Positions 45,698 to 55,579 are shown, counted from the first letter of the stretch. The stretch: DNA of 64,000 nt from Marinobacter sp. LA51 (GCF_030297175.1 NZ_AP028070.1:3100001-3164000), one strand, 5' to 3'. Numbers and translations: made by a program. Notes: generated by a model not told the origin, from the sequence alone.

Positions 45698-48367
45698 TTA
45701 GCTCAGCACCGGGTTCGTTTTGTTGCGATCGATTCCGTACTTCCGCATGGCTTCGAGAACCACATCCTTCTTAACTTCTCCGTCCTGCGCCAGTGCCGAC
45801 AGAGCGGTCACGGCTACGTGATAACGGTCAACCTCGAAGTGACTGCGCAGCTTCTCGCGGGTGTCACTGCGACCGTAACCATCGGTACCCAGGGTAACGA
45901 AAGTCTGCGGAATGAAGGCGCGAACCTGCTCGGAGAACAGCTTCATGTAGTCAGTGGAAGACACCACCGGACCCTGCTGCTTCTCGAGACACTCGGTGAT
46001 GTATGCCTTCTTCGGCGAATCGTCCGGGTGCAGACGGTTCCAGCGATCAACGTGCTGACCGTCACGGGCCAGTTCGTTGAAGCTGGTGACACTCCAGACG
46101 TCACTCGCGATTTCAAAGTCTTCTTTCAGCAGTTCTGCGGCAGCACGCACCTCGTTGAGGATTGCGCCAGCGCCCAGCAGCTGAACCCGCGGCGACTTCT
46201 TGCGGCCTTTGGTCTCTACGGAATCGAGAAGGTACATACCCTTCATGATACCGTCTTCAACCTTCTTGCCTTTCGGCATGGCCGGCTGCTCGTAGTTTTC
46301 GTTCTCAATGGTCAGGTAGTAGTAGACGTTCTGGTTGTCCTCGAACATCTCCTTGATACCGTGCTGCACGATGACGGCCATCTCGTAACCGTAGGCCGGG
46401 TCGTAAGACTTACAGCTCGGAATGGTCTGCGCCAGAATATGGCTGTGGCCATCCTGGTGCTGCAGGCCTTCACCGTTCAGCGTGGTTCGACCGGCGGTAC
46501 CACCGACCAGGAAGCCCCGCGCCTGGATATCGCCAGCCGCCCAGGCCAGATCGCCTACACGCTGGAAACCAAACATGGAATAGAAAATGTAGAACGGTAT
46601 CAGCGGGAAGTTGTTGGTGCTGTACGACGTTGCCGCCGCGATCCACGCTGCCATGGAACCATCTTCGTTGATGCCTTCCTCGAGGATCTGACCCTTCTTG
46701 TCTTCCTTGTAGTACATGATCTGTTCACGGTCTTCCGGCACGTACTTCTGGCCTTCGGACGTGTAGATACCCAACTGGCGGAACATGCCTTCCATACCAA
46801 AGGTCCGCGCTTCGTCCGGCACAATCGGTACTACCCGCTTGCCAATGCGCTTGTCTTTGGTGAGCGCAGTCAGCAGGCGAACGAACGCCATGGTGGTGGA
46901 GATTTCGCGACCATTGGAGCCGTCCAGCAGTGCCTTGAAGCTATCCAGCGGCGGCGTTTCCAAACGCTGGCAGTCTTTCCGACGCTTCGGATAGAAACCA
47001 CCCAGCTCCTGACGACGCTTTTTCATGTACATCATTTCAGGGCTGTCTGGCGCCGGACGATAATAGGGAACGTCTTTCAGCTCCTCATCTTTCAGCGGTA
47101 CGCCAAAGCGGTCCCGGAACGCCTTGAGCTGTTCCAAATCCAGCTTCTTCAGCGAGTGGGCGGTGTTCTGCGCTTCGCCCGCGGTGCCGAAACCGTAACC
47201 CTTGATGGTGTGCGCCAGGATAACGGTCGGACGGTTACCGTGATCGTGGACAGCCTTGTGATAGGCCGCGTAGATCTTGTACGGATCGTGACCGCCCCGG
47301 TTCAGCTTGCCGATATCGTCATCAGACAAATTCTCGACCAGCTTGGACAGCTCCGGGTACTTACCGAAGAAGTTCTTGCGAGTATAGGCCGGGCCGTTGC
47401 TCTTGAAGTTCTGCAGGTCGCCGTCGACAGCTTCGTCCATCACGCGCTGCATCAGGCCGTCCTTGTCTTTCTCGAACAGCGGATCCCACATGCGGCCCCA
47501 GACCACTTTGAGCACGTTCCAGCCAGCACCACGGAAGATCCCTTCAAGTTCCTGAATGATCTTGCCATTGCCCCGTACCGGGCCATCCAGGCGCTGCAGG
47601 TTGCAGTTCACCACGAAGATCAGGTTACTCAGGTTTTCCCGGCCAGCCATGGAAATGGAGCCCAGGGTTTCCGGCTCGTCGCACTCACCGTCACCAACAA
47701 AGCACCAGACCTTCCGATCGCCCATGTCGATCAGTTCGCGACTGTGCAGGTACTTCATGACGTGCGCCTGGTAAATGGCCTGAATCGGCCCCAGACCCAT
47801 CGACACAGTCGGGAACTGCCAGTAATCCGGCATCAACCAGGGGTGGGGATAGGACGACAGGCCATCGCCATCAACCTCTTCCCGATACTTGTCCAGCTGC
47901 GCTTCCTCGAACCGACCTTCAAGGTAGGAACGGGCATAGATGCCGGGCGATGAATGGCCCTGAAAGTAAACGAGGTCGGATTCGCGCTTCTCGTCACCGC
48001 CGTGGAAAAAGTAGTTAAAGCCAACATCATAGAGAGTTGCTGCAGACGAAAAGGAAGAGACGTGCCCACCCAGTTCACCAGGACGCTGATTCGCCCGGAG
48101 CACCATGGCCATGGCGTTCCAGCGGATAAGCGAGCGAATACGGCGCTCCATAAACAGATCACCCGGCATCCGCGATTCTTTTGTCGCCGGAATACTGTTG
48201 CGGAATGGCGTGGTGATCGAATATGGCAGCTCGGTGCCTTCACGGCTTGCCCGCTCGGACAGCCTCTCAAGAATATACTTGGCCCGGTCAACGCCTTCCT
48301 GCTCGATCAGAGATTCAAGCGCGTCCAGCCATTCACTGGTTTCAATGGGATCATCGTCCTGGTACAT
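45698..48367 (-). CDS. aceE: Pyruvate dehydrogenase E1 component AceE
   Basis: Homodimeric thiamine-diphosphate-dependent E1, 889 residues, decarboxylating pyruvate and acetylating the E2 lipoyl groups. Features include VWCFVGDGECDEPETLGSIS (ThDP/Mg site GDG-E), the GHSSPGIYARSYLEGR region, and the C-terminal transketolase-like VTTLGTDGYGRSDTRE. Start is ATG at 48367 with GGGAGGG 5 bp upstream; an adjacent in-frame TTG at 48370 is ignored. Divergent from the KamA-like gene across a 660-bp spacer, it is co-transcribed with aceF. Confidence 0.96.
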   Translation of the reverse strand: MYQDDDPIETSEWLDALESLIEQEGVDRAKYILERLSERASREGTELPYSITTPFRNSIPATKESRMPGDLFMERRIRSLIRWNAMAMVLRANQRPGELGGHVSSFSSAATLYDVGFNYFFHGGDEKRESDLVYFQGHSSPGIYARSYLEGRFEEAQLDKYREEVDGDGLSSYPHPWLMPDYWQFPTVSMGLGPIQAIYQAHVMKYLHSRELIDMGDRKVWCFVGDGECDEPETLGSISMAGRENLSNLIFVVNCNLQRLDGPVRGNGKIIQELEGIFRGAGWNVLKVVWGRMWDPLFEKDKDGLMQRVMDEAVDGDLQNFKSNGPAYTRKNFFGKYPELSKLVENLSDDDIGKLNRGGHDPYKIYAAYHKAVHDHGNRPTVILAHTIKGYGFGTAGEAQNTAHSLKKLDLEQLKAFRDRFGVPLKDEELKDVPYYRPAPDSPEMMYMKKRRQELGGFYPKRRKDCQRLETPPLDSFKALLDGSNGREISTTMAFVRLLTALTKDKRIGKRVVPIVPDEARTFGMEGMFRQLGIYTSEGQKYVPEDREQIMYYKEDKKGQILEEGINEDGSMAAWIAAATSYSTNNFPLIPFYIFYSMFGFQRVGDLAWAAGDIQARGFLVGGTAGRTTLNGEGLQHQDGHSHILAQTIPSCKSYDPAYGYEMAVIVQHGIKEMFEDNQNVYYYLTIENENYEQPAMPKGKKVEDGIMKGMYLLDSVETKGRKKSPRVQLLGAGAILNEVRAAAELLKEDFEIASDVWSVTSFNELARDGQHVDRWNRLHPDDSPKKAYITECLEKQQGPVVSSTDYMKLFSEQVRAFIPQTFVTLGTDGYGRSDTREKLRSHFEVDRYHVAVTALSALAQDGEVKKDVVLEAMRKYGIDRNKTNPVLS

Positions 48368-49027
48368 CAAACCCTCCCCTTGGCATCAAAGAGTGCCGCG
48401 CTGGCCACGATCAGCAGTCACGCGCGTGCGGTGTAGATAAGCTGCGATGGATTGCAGAGTATTGTTATGGGTGTATAAGCGAAGCAGCGGCGCCGGCGTA
48501 CCGTGCCTGAACCTTCATCAAGCATAGAACAGCCTCACCACTTTGCCTGTCTGATCACCCTGAAAGATAACGGCTTTTGGCCCGAGGCCGCCGATCGAGC
48601 TGGACACAGAGGGAACACAACGCCCGAAAAGTAGTATTTTTACTACATTATCATTAGCAAGCTCAACCAAACGACGTGTTTTCTCCCGTTTAAAGGAATA
48701 ACTTGCGGTTAGTTACGGAAGAATGACCGTTTTTGGACCATCAAACAACCTCATTCAGACCAAGGTCGTAGGGGCGGCAATCCATCACAATTCATTCTTA
48801 CGCTAAATTTTTTACGCCAGTCTATTTACGACATTTCCATGACATTAGCCGAAGTTTCCCGCCAATTCGGCGTTGCCAAATCTCTAACGTGCGTTCAGGA
48901 CAGGCTTTTTTAATTAGACCTGAAAATAAACAGCAAGTTATGTATACTCGCCTGCCCGTTTTTTAACCAGCGGAGTGGCGGCGATCCCGCCCTCCTGTCT
49001 TATGGCTTACAACACAGAGGGCGATCT
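48368..49027. other. Long intergenic region between aceE and the KamA-like gene
   Basis: This 660-bp spacer has no convincing gene. The part from about 48620 to 48960 is markedly richer in A and T than the genes around it. It holds a 16-bp palindrome (48631-48646), and a -10-like TATACT at 48943-48948 that could start the kamA-like gene without a good -35. GGCGG/CCGCC (48975-48991) forms a small leader hairpin. A 24-codon reading frame at 48839-48913 is mentioned under rejected items. It must contain promoters for both aceEF and the KamA-like gene. Confidence 0.7.
48631..48646. promoter_or_regulatory. Palindrome GTAGTATTTTTACTAC, candidate operator
   Basis: GTAGTA and TACTAC flank four T in a perfect 16-bp palindrome, inside an AT-rich stretch 264 bp upstream of aceE and 381 bp upstream of the KamA-like gene. 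It resembles a dimeric repressor site, but no cognate regulator gene is adjacent. It could also be an AT-rich hairpin without function. Confidence 0.4.
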
Positions 49028-50395
49028 ATGAACTCCATCGTCAGCTTTCCCAACCGGATTCCGACTACCGAATTCGAAGAACGGCGCTTCAAGGTTTACA
49101 CCGACAAGCAGCTCGACAAGATCGACATCATTCAAGACACCCTGCCAGAGGCCACCCTGTTCGAAATGAAGGTGGTCGCCAGCGTGCTGCCATTCCGGGT
49201 AAATGAGTACGTGATCAACGAGCTGATCAACTGGGACAAGGTGCCCAACGACCCGATTTACCAGCTGGTCTTCCCGCAGAAAGCCATGCTGAAGGACGAG
49301 CATTACGAGCGCATGGCAAAAATGCATCGGGACGGAGCCGACAAGAAGGAGATCCAGGCCGTCGCCAAGGAAATCCGCGACGACCTGAACCCGCATCCGG
49401 CGGGGCAGATGGAAATGAACATGCCTGAACTGGATGGTGAAGTGCTGGATGGCGTTCAGCACAAGTACCGGGAGACCGTGCTGTTCTTCCCGGCTCAGGG
49501 TCAGACTTGCCACTCCTACTGCACCTTCTGTTTTCGCTGGGCCCAGTTTGTCGGCGACAAAGACCTGAAGATGGCCAGCACCGAAGCCGAGAAGCTGCAC
49601 GGCTACCTGCAGGAGCACACCGAAGTGACCGACCTGCTGGTGACCGGTGGCGATCCGATGGTTATGAAGACCAAGCACCTGGTGCAGTATCTGGAGCCGT
49701 TGCTGGAGCCGGAGTTCGACCACATCCAGACCATTCGGATTGGCACCAAGGCGCTGACCTTCTGGCCGTATCGTTTCGTGACCGATAAAGACGCCGAAGA
49801 GCTGATCGACCTGTTCGCCAAGCTGGTGGACGGTGGTAAGCACGTGGCGATCATGGCCCACTACAACCACTGGCAGGAAATCACCACCGACATCGCTGAA
49901 GAGGCTATCCGCCGCATTCGCTCCACCGGTGCCGAGATTCGTGCCCAGGGCCCGCTGATCAAGCACGTGAACGACGACGCCGACGCCTGGGCCAAGCTTT
50001 GGAAGAAGGAAGTGCAGCTCGGCATCATCCCCTACTACATGTTTGTGGAGCGGGACACCGGCGCCAAGAACTACTTTGAAGTGCCGCTGGCCGAAGCTTT
50101 CCATATCTACCGCGAAGCCATGAAGAAGGTCAGCGGTTTGGCCCGCACCGCCCGCGGCCCGTCAATGAGCGCCGGCCCCGGCAAGGTGGAAATCCAGGGC
50201 ATCACCGAGGTCAAGGGTGAGAAAGTGTTCGTTCTCCGCTTCCTGCAGGGCCGCAACCCGGACTGGGTTCAGCGCCCGTTCTTCGCCAAGTACAGCGACA
50301 CAGCAACCTGGTTGCATGAGCTGGAACCGGCATTCGGAGAAGAGAAATTCTTCTTTGAAGATGAATTCGAACAGATGAAAAAGGGCAACGGCTAA
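49028..50395 (+). CDS. KamA family radical SAM protein (lysine 2,3-aminomutase-like)
   Basis: A 455-residue radical SAM enzyme. The cluster motif CHSYCTFCF places ligands at Cys161, Cys165 and Cys168 (CxxxCxxC). VTGGDPM is the SAM-binding GGD-type motif. Lys386 in SAGPGKVEI fits the PLP lysine of lysine aminomutases. The cluster surroundings differ from classical KamA (CRHC) and EpmB (CRYCFR). No epmA, efp or ablB neighbour is present, so EF-P modification or acetyl-beta-lysine synthesis is not supported by context. Substrate is probably lysine or a related amino acid, unproven. ATG is preceded by GAGGGCG. Confidence 0.85.
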   Translation: MNSIVSFPNRIPTTEFEERRFKVYTDKQLDKIDIIQDTLPEATLFEMKVVASVLPFRVNEYVINELINWDKVPNDPIYQLVFPQKAMLKDEHYERMAKMHRDGADKKEIQAVAKEIRDDLNPHPAGQMEMNMPELDGEVLDGVQHKYRETVLFFPAQGQTCHSYCTFCFRWAQFVGDKDLKMASTEAEKLHGYLQEHTEVTDLLVTGGDPMVMKTKHLVQYLEPLLEPEFDHIQTIRIGTKALTFWPYRFVTDKDAEELIDLFAKLVDGGKHVAIMAHYNHWQEITTDIAEEAIRRIRSTGAEIRAQGPLIKHVNDDADAWAKLWKKEVQLGIIPYYMFVERDTGAKNYFEVPLAEAFHIYREAMKKVSGLARTARGPSMSAGPGKVEIQGITEVKGEKVFVLRFLQGRNPDWVQRPFFAKYSDTATWLHELEPAFGEEKFFFEDEFEQMKKGNG

Positions 50396-50436
50396 CCAGC
50401 CAACTGCCCGCCAGCGGCCCTGCCCAGGGTCGCTGG

Positions 50437-51906
50437 CTATCGCCTGCGCGAAGCGCGACGGGCTTTCGGCCCTGGAGGCGACCAGAAGTACGCATCCAGC
50501 AGATCAGGATCATCAAAATGTCGGCGCCCGACAAAAGAGACGGCATGATGGCCCCACTGGCGCATCGCTCCGGCTGAGATCACTCCCGTAGGCCAGAGCA
50601 GAAAGCGCTCCAGCCGCTCGGTGCCATCAATTAAACCATCAACCCCATACAGACGCCCTCCGGCCCAGGAACGCCCCCGTAGCTGGTCAAGGGGCTCGAT
50701 ATGATAGGCACGCCCAACGCCTCTTGCGGGCGCTTCCGCACCGCTAGCCGCAAACTGAACCCCGACCAGATGGTGATCCCCCGCCGAGAGTGACAGCACC
50801 GGCGACCCGTTGTTTTCCGACAACTCAGCAAGCACCCACAGGTGCTCAGCATCAAAGTCCACGGTCGACCGCGGACGCAAACCGCCTCGCACCGGCAACC
50901 ACTGGTGATAGCAGCCACAAGGGTGGATGCTGTCGTACACCAATGCACGCCCCCGATCGTCGAGAGTGACCCGCCACACCAGGCCGTCGAGCGCACCGGC
51001 GTAGATGTCCGGCCAGGACTCCGCTGACCGGGCGGCAAACCAGATCAGGTACACCAGTTGAGGTTGAATAGTGCCCTGGACGTAGCTGAATTCCAGATGG
51101 GTAAACACCACGGGCTCTAGCTGAAACCGCAACCAACCTTCCGTGTCGCGCCCTGGCCGGCCCGGCCGGTCCTTACGGTCGCGGGTGTCGATGCGCCAGG
51201 CCGGCGCATGGTGGCGGAATAGACCCCCAAGCACTTGAGCTTCAAACACCGGGATGCCGAGACTGTCCCGAGTCCAGCCGCCCGCAATATCCGAATCAGT
51301 CTGCTCTGGCACCTGCGGCCAGTAGCTGCGCCAGCGGCCCTTCGGCATGTAGTGATCAAACTGCTCGGCCAGAGCGCCCATGGTCACGCCCGCTCGCCAA
51401 TCGACAATGGGCACCATCAATGGGTAAAGCCCGATGATTTGAGCACCGGTACTGTAGCTGTCCGGCACCTGCGCAACAGAGGCAAGTCGGTGCCAGAGAG
51501 CATCGTTGTCAGCCAATGCCGCGATGGCGAGACCGGCGCATTTCCTGAGCCCGGCCAGCCATTCGGGCGCCTCGGCCGGGCCACCCTGCATCTCGTAGTG
51601 CCAGCCTTGCTGCGCTTTGTCATAGGCGTGCGCCAACCAGTCCCGGCGCTGGGCCAGCGACAACCCAGGCAGGTCGAAGCTGGCTAGAAAGCGATCAATG
51701 CGGAGATAGGGAAAACCGGGCGGCGACCAGTCCTGGGCATCAAAACGCCCGTCGCCGGCGACCTGGGCATGCCAGCGTTCGAATTGCTGTTCGCAAGGTG
51801 TAGGCAGCGCCATTACTGGCGTGTGAAAGCTTGGGCGGGCGGCACACCCGGCCAGAACTGCCAGCAACAGTATGATAAGAGGCGAGAACCCATTCAGCCG
51901 TGCCAC
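50437..51906 (-). CDS. Uncharacterised lipoprotein
   Basis: A 489-residue protein with a lipoprotein signal peptide and lipobox LAGC (Cys21), so probably anchored to the outer membrane. The start is GTG at 51906, preceded by GGGGTGGA. The mature part has many Trp/Tyr/His residues and motifs such as STGAQIIGLYPLMVPIVDW, FTHLEFSYVQGTIQPQLVYL and DSIHPCGCYHQW. I do not recognise a family or a catalytic site. It is convergent with the KamA-like gene and 108 bp downstream of the cnoX-like gene. The C-terminal tail is Arg-rich (PGPKARRASRRR). Confidence 0.75.
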   Translation of the reverse strand: MARLNGFSPLIILLLAVLAGCAARPSFHTPVMALPTPCEQQFERWHAQVAGDGRFDAQDWSPPGFPYLRIDRFLASFDLPGLSLAQRRDWLAHAYDKAQQGWHYEMQGGPAEAPEWLAGLRKCAGLAIAALADNDALWHRLASVAQVPDSYSTGAQIIGLYPLMVPIVDWRAGVTMGALAEQFDHYMPKGRWRSYWPQVPEQTDSDIAGGWTRDSLGIPVFEAQVLGGLFRHHAPAWRIDTRDRKDRPGRPGRDTEGWLRFQLEPVVFTHLEFSYVQGTIQPQLVYLIWFAARSAESWPDIYAGALDGLVWRVTLDDRGRALVYDSIHPCGCYHQWLPVRGGLRPRSTVDFDAEHLWVLAELSENNGSPVLSLSAGDHHLVGVQFAASGAEAPARGVGRAYHIEPLDQLRGRSWAGGRLYGVDGLIDGTERLERFLLWPTGVISAGAMRQWGHHAVSFVGRRHFDDPDLLDAYFWSPPGPKARRASRRR

Positions 51907-52014
51907 GCATCCACCCCACTGTCAGCTTGTCTTCACAGTGGGAGGCGGAACGACCGAATAGGTTCCCCGGCAATCTGCGAACGGGCGCGGAGCACGGCGG
52001 CCCCGCGGCGAGGA

Positions 52015-52878
52015 TCAGTGCATCAGGGTATAGAGCTTGCGGCGGTAAGTGCGCACGTCAGGGTTGTTATTACCCAGCTTGTCGAAGAGTTCAATCAAGG
52101 TGGTCTTGGCAGCCTCATCTTTGTACTTGCTGTCGACCTGCATCAGCCGGATCAGCAAATCCATCGCCTCGGCGTTGTTTTCCAGCAGCACGTGGTGCAG
52201 GGCCAACTGGTGCAGAGCATTGGGATCTTTCGGATCCTGCTCCAGCGCCATTTCCAGATCCTTGATCGGCGGCAGCTCGGCCGACTGTTTCAGGAACTTC
52301 ACCCGGGCGGCCAGCTGCTTGGCCTGATGCTGCATCTTCTCTTCAGGTGGCAAACTTTCCAGCACCTGCTCGGCGGTTTCCAGATCGCCAGCTTCCGCCT
52401 TTAGCTGCGCCAGATCGATCAACACCTTCAGGTTGTCCGGGTCTTTCTGGTTCATCTCGGCAAGGATGGCTGTGGCACCGTCCACATCGCCGTCTTCCCA
52501 CAGGCGATGGGCCTTGTCGTATGGATCCTCTTCCGGAGCATCCACGTGCTTGTCCAGCACCTTGCGGATTTCACCCTCGGGCAGCGCACCATTAAAGCCA
52601 TCTACCGCCTGACCGTTCTTGACCAGGATGATGGTCGGCAGGCTGCGGACACCCAGACTGGAGGTGAGCTCCTGCTGCTCATCCGCATTAACCTTGGCCA
52701 ACAGAAAACCGCCTTCGTAATCGTCAGCGAGTTTTTCCAGCACCGGCGTCAGTTGCTTGCAGGGCGCGCACCAGTCGGCCCAGACGTCCACCAGAATGGG
52801 TGTGTTGGCCGAAGCCTCCATCACCTGCTGCTGAAAGTTTTCCATCGTAGCTTCGAAAACGTACGGAGAATTGCTCAT
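52015..52878 (-). CDS. cnoX: CnoX/YbbN-like thioredoxin with TPR domain
   Basis: A 287-residue co-chaperone-like protein: an N-terminal thioredoxin fold (about residues 1-110) and C-terminal TPR-like helices (about 120-287). The redox motif is WCAPC, with Cys37 and Cys40 both present, whereas E. coli YbbN has lost the first Cys. Further features are VDVWADWCAPCKQLTPVLEK, SLPTIILVKNGQAV and LAQLKAEAGDLETAEQVLES. The start at 52878 has AGGTG 6 bp upstream. Divergent from lon, it may cooperate with GroEL and DnaK under oxidative stress; this is known for E. coli CnoX and inferred here. Confidence 0.9.
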   Translation of the reverse strand: MSNSPYVFEATMENFQQQVMEASANTPILVDVWADWCAPCKQLTPVLEKLADDYEGGFLLAKVNADEQQELTSSLGVRSLPTIILVKNGQAVDGFNGALPEGEIRKVLDKHVDAPEEDPYDKAHRLWEDGDVDGATAILAEMNQKDPDNLKVLIDLAQLKAEAGDLETAEQVLESLPPEEKMQHQAKQLAARVKFLKQSAELPPIKDLEMALEQDPKDPNALHQLALHHVLLENNAEAMDLLIRLMQVDSKYKDEAAKTTLIELFDKLGNNNPDVRTYRRKLYTLMH

Positions 52879-53008
52879 GCATTGCACCTGCAAAAATCGG
52901 ATGAATCATTCGGGATGCCAGAAACCATGGGGTCAGCCCCGGGGAAATCAAGGCGCTAGCGACCATTATGCGAACTACCGGCGAGCGTCTGACGGACAAG
53001 GCCGAATC

Positions 53009-53038
53009 CTTGAAATAGCCGTATCTGCCGTCACATAG
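53009..53038 (+). promoter_or_regulatory. Candidate sigma-32 heat-shock promoter of lon
   Basis: CTTGAAA (53009-53015) equals the sigma-32 -35 consensus. After 15 bp, TCACATAG (53031-53038) matches four of seven defined positions of CCCCATNT. A transcript would begin about 75 bp before the Lon start. Heat-shock control is expected for a Lon protease. Confidence 0.45.
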
Positions 53039-53120
53039 GAAAGAACACGTCATTCCGGTCGCGCCCGCACTGACAATGACCGGACGATACCACACTCTTT
53101 TCCCGGGGATGTTTTACGGC

Positions 53121-55571
53121 ATGAATGACGAAAACCGCACAGGCTCATTTGAAGAGTTCGAGGAGGACCTGACCGAGTACATTGGCAAGGATGAGCACAG
53201 CAAGAGCCTCGCCCTGCCCCAGCAGATGATGCCGACGCGCATGTACGTGCTGCCGGTGTCCAATCGTCCGTTCTTCCCGGCCCAGGTCCAGCCGATCATG
53301 GTTAATCAGAACCCCTGGCAGGAGACGTTGAAACGGGTTGGCGAAACCGACCACAAGGTGCTCGGCATCTGCTTTGTGGACGACCACGAAACCGAGCAGG
53401 ACATCCCCGGCAGCGAAGAGCTGGAAACCATGGGCTGTGCGGTTCGCGTGCATCAGGCCCAGCACGAGAGTGGCAAGGTGCAGTTTATCGCCCAGGGCCT
53501 GCAGCGCTTTCGGATTGTGCAGTGGCTGCGCCGCAAACCTCCCTATCTGGTAGAAGTCGAATATCCGAAGGAGCCGCAGGAAGACCCGGACGAGCTCAAG
53601 GCCTACACCCTGGCCATCATCAGTACCATCAAGGAACTGCTGCGCACCAATCCGCTTTATGGCGAGGACGTGAAGCAGTACCTGTCCCGATTCGGCCCGG
53701 ACGACAGCTCGCCGCTGGCCGACTTCGGTGCCTCCATGACCAGCGCTCCGGGCAAGGAACTGCAGGACGTACTCGATACCGTGCCTCTGCTCCGGCGCAT
53801 GGAGAAGGTCCTGTTGTTGATGCGCAAAGAGCAGGAAGTGGCGCGACTGCAATCGGAAATCAGCGAAGAGGTAAACGCCAAGGTCCAGAAGCACCAGCGC
53901 GAGTTCTTCCTGAAGGAACAGCTCAAAGTCATCCAGCGTGAACTGGGGATGGCCAAGGACGACAAAACCGCCGATGTCGAGCGCTTTGAACAACGCATGG
54001 CCCAACTGAACCCGCCGGAATCGGTGCAGGAACGCTTCCAGGACGAGGTGCAGAAACTGCAGGTGCTGGAGCAGGGCTCACCGGAATACGGGGTCACCCG
54101 AAACTACCTGGACTGGCTGACCCAAGTACCCTGGGGCGTGCACTCAGAGGACCACTTCGATCTCGCCGAGGCCAAGCGTATCCTGGACCGCGACCATGAT
54201 GGCCTGGACGACGTGAAGAGTCGCATCGTCGAGTTTCTGGCCGAAGGCAGCTTCAAGGGCGAAGTCAGCGGCTCCATCCTGCTATTGGTCGGCCCGCCGG
54301 GCGTGGGCAAGACCTCCATCGGCCATTCCGTGGCCGATGCCCTGGGGCGCAAGTTCTACCGCTTCAGTGTCGGTGGCATGCGCGACGAGGCCGAGATCAA
54401 AGGCCATCGGCGCACCTACATTGGCGCCATGCCGGGCAAGTTCGTGCAGGCGTTGAAGGACGCCAAGGTGGCTAACCCGGTCATTATGCTCGACGAGATC
54501 GACAAGATTGGCGCTTCGTTCCAGGGTGATCCGGCTTCGGCGCTGCTTGAAACTCTGGACCCGGAGCAGAACCGGGAATTCCTCGACCATTACCTCGACG
54601 TGCGCATGGACCTGTCCAAGGTTCTGTTCATATGCACCGCCAACCAACTGGACACTATTCCCCGGCCCCTGCTGGACCGCATGGATGTGATCCGGCTGTC
54701 CGGCTACATCGCCGAGGAAAAGCTGGGCATTGCCAAGCATTACTTGCTGCCACGCCTGCTGAAGCGGGCCGGACTGCTGAAAAAGCAGCTCAATCTGACG
54801 GACGCGGCGATCAAACAGGTGATCGAGGGTTATGCCCGGGAAGCCGGAGTCCGCAGCCTGGAGAAGCTGCTACACAAGATCATCCGCAAGGGCATCGTGA
54901 AATTACTGGAAGAGCCCGACACTCCGATCAAGGTTGGCGTCTCGGATCTGACCGAGTATCTCGGCCAACCACCGTTCCGCAAGGAGAAGGCACTGAAAGG
55001 CATCGGCGTGGTGACCGGTCTGGCCTGGACCGCCATGGGCGGCGCGACCCTGAGCATTGAAGCCTCGCGCATCCACACCAACCAACGCGGCTTTAAATTG
55101 ACCGGCCAGCTTGGCGAGGTGATGAAGGAGTCGGCGGAAATCGCCTACAGCTACGTGTCGTCCAACCTGAAACGGTTCAAGGGTGACCCGACTTTCTTCG
55201 ACAAGTCGTTCGTGCACCTGCACGTTCCAGAAGGCGCAACACCCAAGGATGGCCCCAGCGCTGGCGTCACCATGGCAACGGCGCTGCTGTCCATCGCTCG
55301 CCGTGAATCGCCGCAGCAGAACATCGCCATGACTGGCGAGCTGACCCTGACCGGTCAGGTACTGCCCGTGGGCGGTATTCGGGAAAAGGTCATCGCGGCG
55401 CGCCGGCAGAAGATCAGCAACCTGATCCTGCCCGAAGCGAACCGGGGCGATTACGAGGAGTTACCGGAGTATCTGCGTGAAGGCCTGACGGTGAACTTTG
55501 CCCGGCACTATAACGATGTGTTCCAGGCTTGCTTTGGCACCAAATCGGCCAGAGGGGCGAGCGTTCACTAA
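53121..55571 (+). CDS. lon: ATP-dependent Lon protease (possible second Lon/AsrA type)
   Basis: An 816-residue LonA protease. The N-terminal substrate-recognition domain begins after a 35-residue acidic leader ([20 protein letters not shown]). Next comes a coiled-coil ([20 protein letters not shown]) and the AAA+ module with Walker A GPPGVGKT (residues 391-398), Walker B ILLDEIDK-like [10 protein letters not shown], and the protease domain with Ser713 (PKDGPSAGV) and Lys756 (GIREKVIAA). The 43-residue spacing matches E. coli Lon. The start is set at the third of several in-frame ATGs (53076, 53109, 53121); evidence among them is weak. clpPX and hupB, the usual neighbours of housekeeping lon, are absent, so this may be a paralogue. 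Confidence 0.92.
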   Translation: MNDENRTGSFEEFEEDLTEYIGKDEHSKSLALPQQMMPTRMYVLPVSNRPFFPAQVQPIMVNQNPWQETLKRVGETDHKVLGICFVDDHETEQDIPGSEELETMGCAVRVHQAQHESGKVQFIAQGLQRFRIVQWLRRKPPYLVEVEYPKEPQEDPDELKAYTLAIISTIKELLRTNPLYGEDVKQYLSRFGPDDSSPLADFGASMTSAPGKELQDVLDTVPLLRRMEKVLLLMRKEQEVARLQSEISEEVNAKVQKHQREFFLKEQLKVIQRELGMAKDDKTADVERFEQRMAQLNPPESVQERFQDEVQKLQVLEQGSPEYGVTRNYLDWLTQVPWGVHSEDHFDLAEAKRILDRDHDGLDDVKSRIVEFLAEGSFKGEVSGSILLLVGPPGVGKTSIGHSVADALGRKFYRFSVGGMRDEAEIKGHRRTYIGAMPGKFVQALKDAKVANPVIMLDEIDKIGASFQGDPASALLETLDPEQNREFLDHYLDVRMDLSKVLFICTANQLDTIPRPLLDRMDVIRLSGYIAEEKLGIAKHYLLPRLLKRAGLLKKQLNLTDAAIKQVIEGYAREAGVRSLEKLLHKIIRKGIVKLLEEPDTPIKVGVSDLTEYLGQPPFRKEKALKGIGVVTGLAWTAMGGATLSIEASRIHTNQRGFKLTGQLGEVMKESAEIAYSYVSSNLKRFKGDPTFFDKSFVHLHVPEGATPKDGPSAGVTMATALLSIARRESPQQNIAMTGELTLTGQVLPVGGIREKVIAARRQKISNLILPEANRGDYEELPEYLREGLTVNFARHYNDVFQACFGTKSARGASVH

Positions 55572-55579
55572 CCCGGCCG

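Noticed and set aside
45170..47953. A 927-codon open frame on the plus strand opposite aceF and aceE.
   Set aside because: Its translation has no recognisable domain and the minus strand encodes both pyruvate dehydrogenase subunits with all motifs. It is a shadow of codon bias.
48839..48913. A 24-codon reading frame in the aceE/kamA spacer with an HTH-like start (MTLAEVSRQFGVAKS).
   Set aside because: Too short to fold as a helix-turn-helix domain and lacking a Shine-Dalgarno. It could be a decayed gene fragment, but that cannot be supported.
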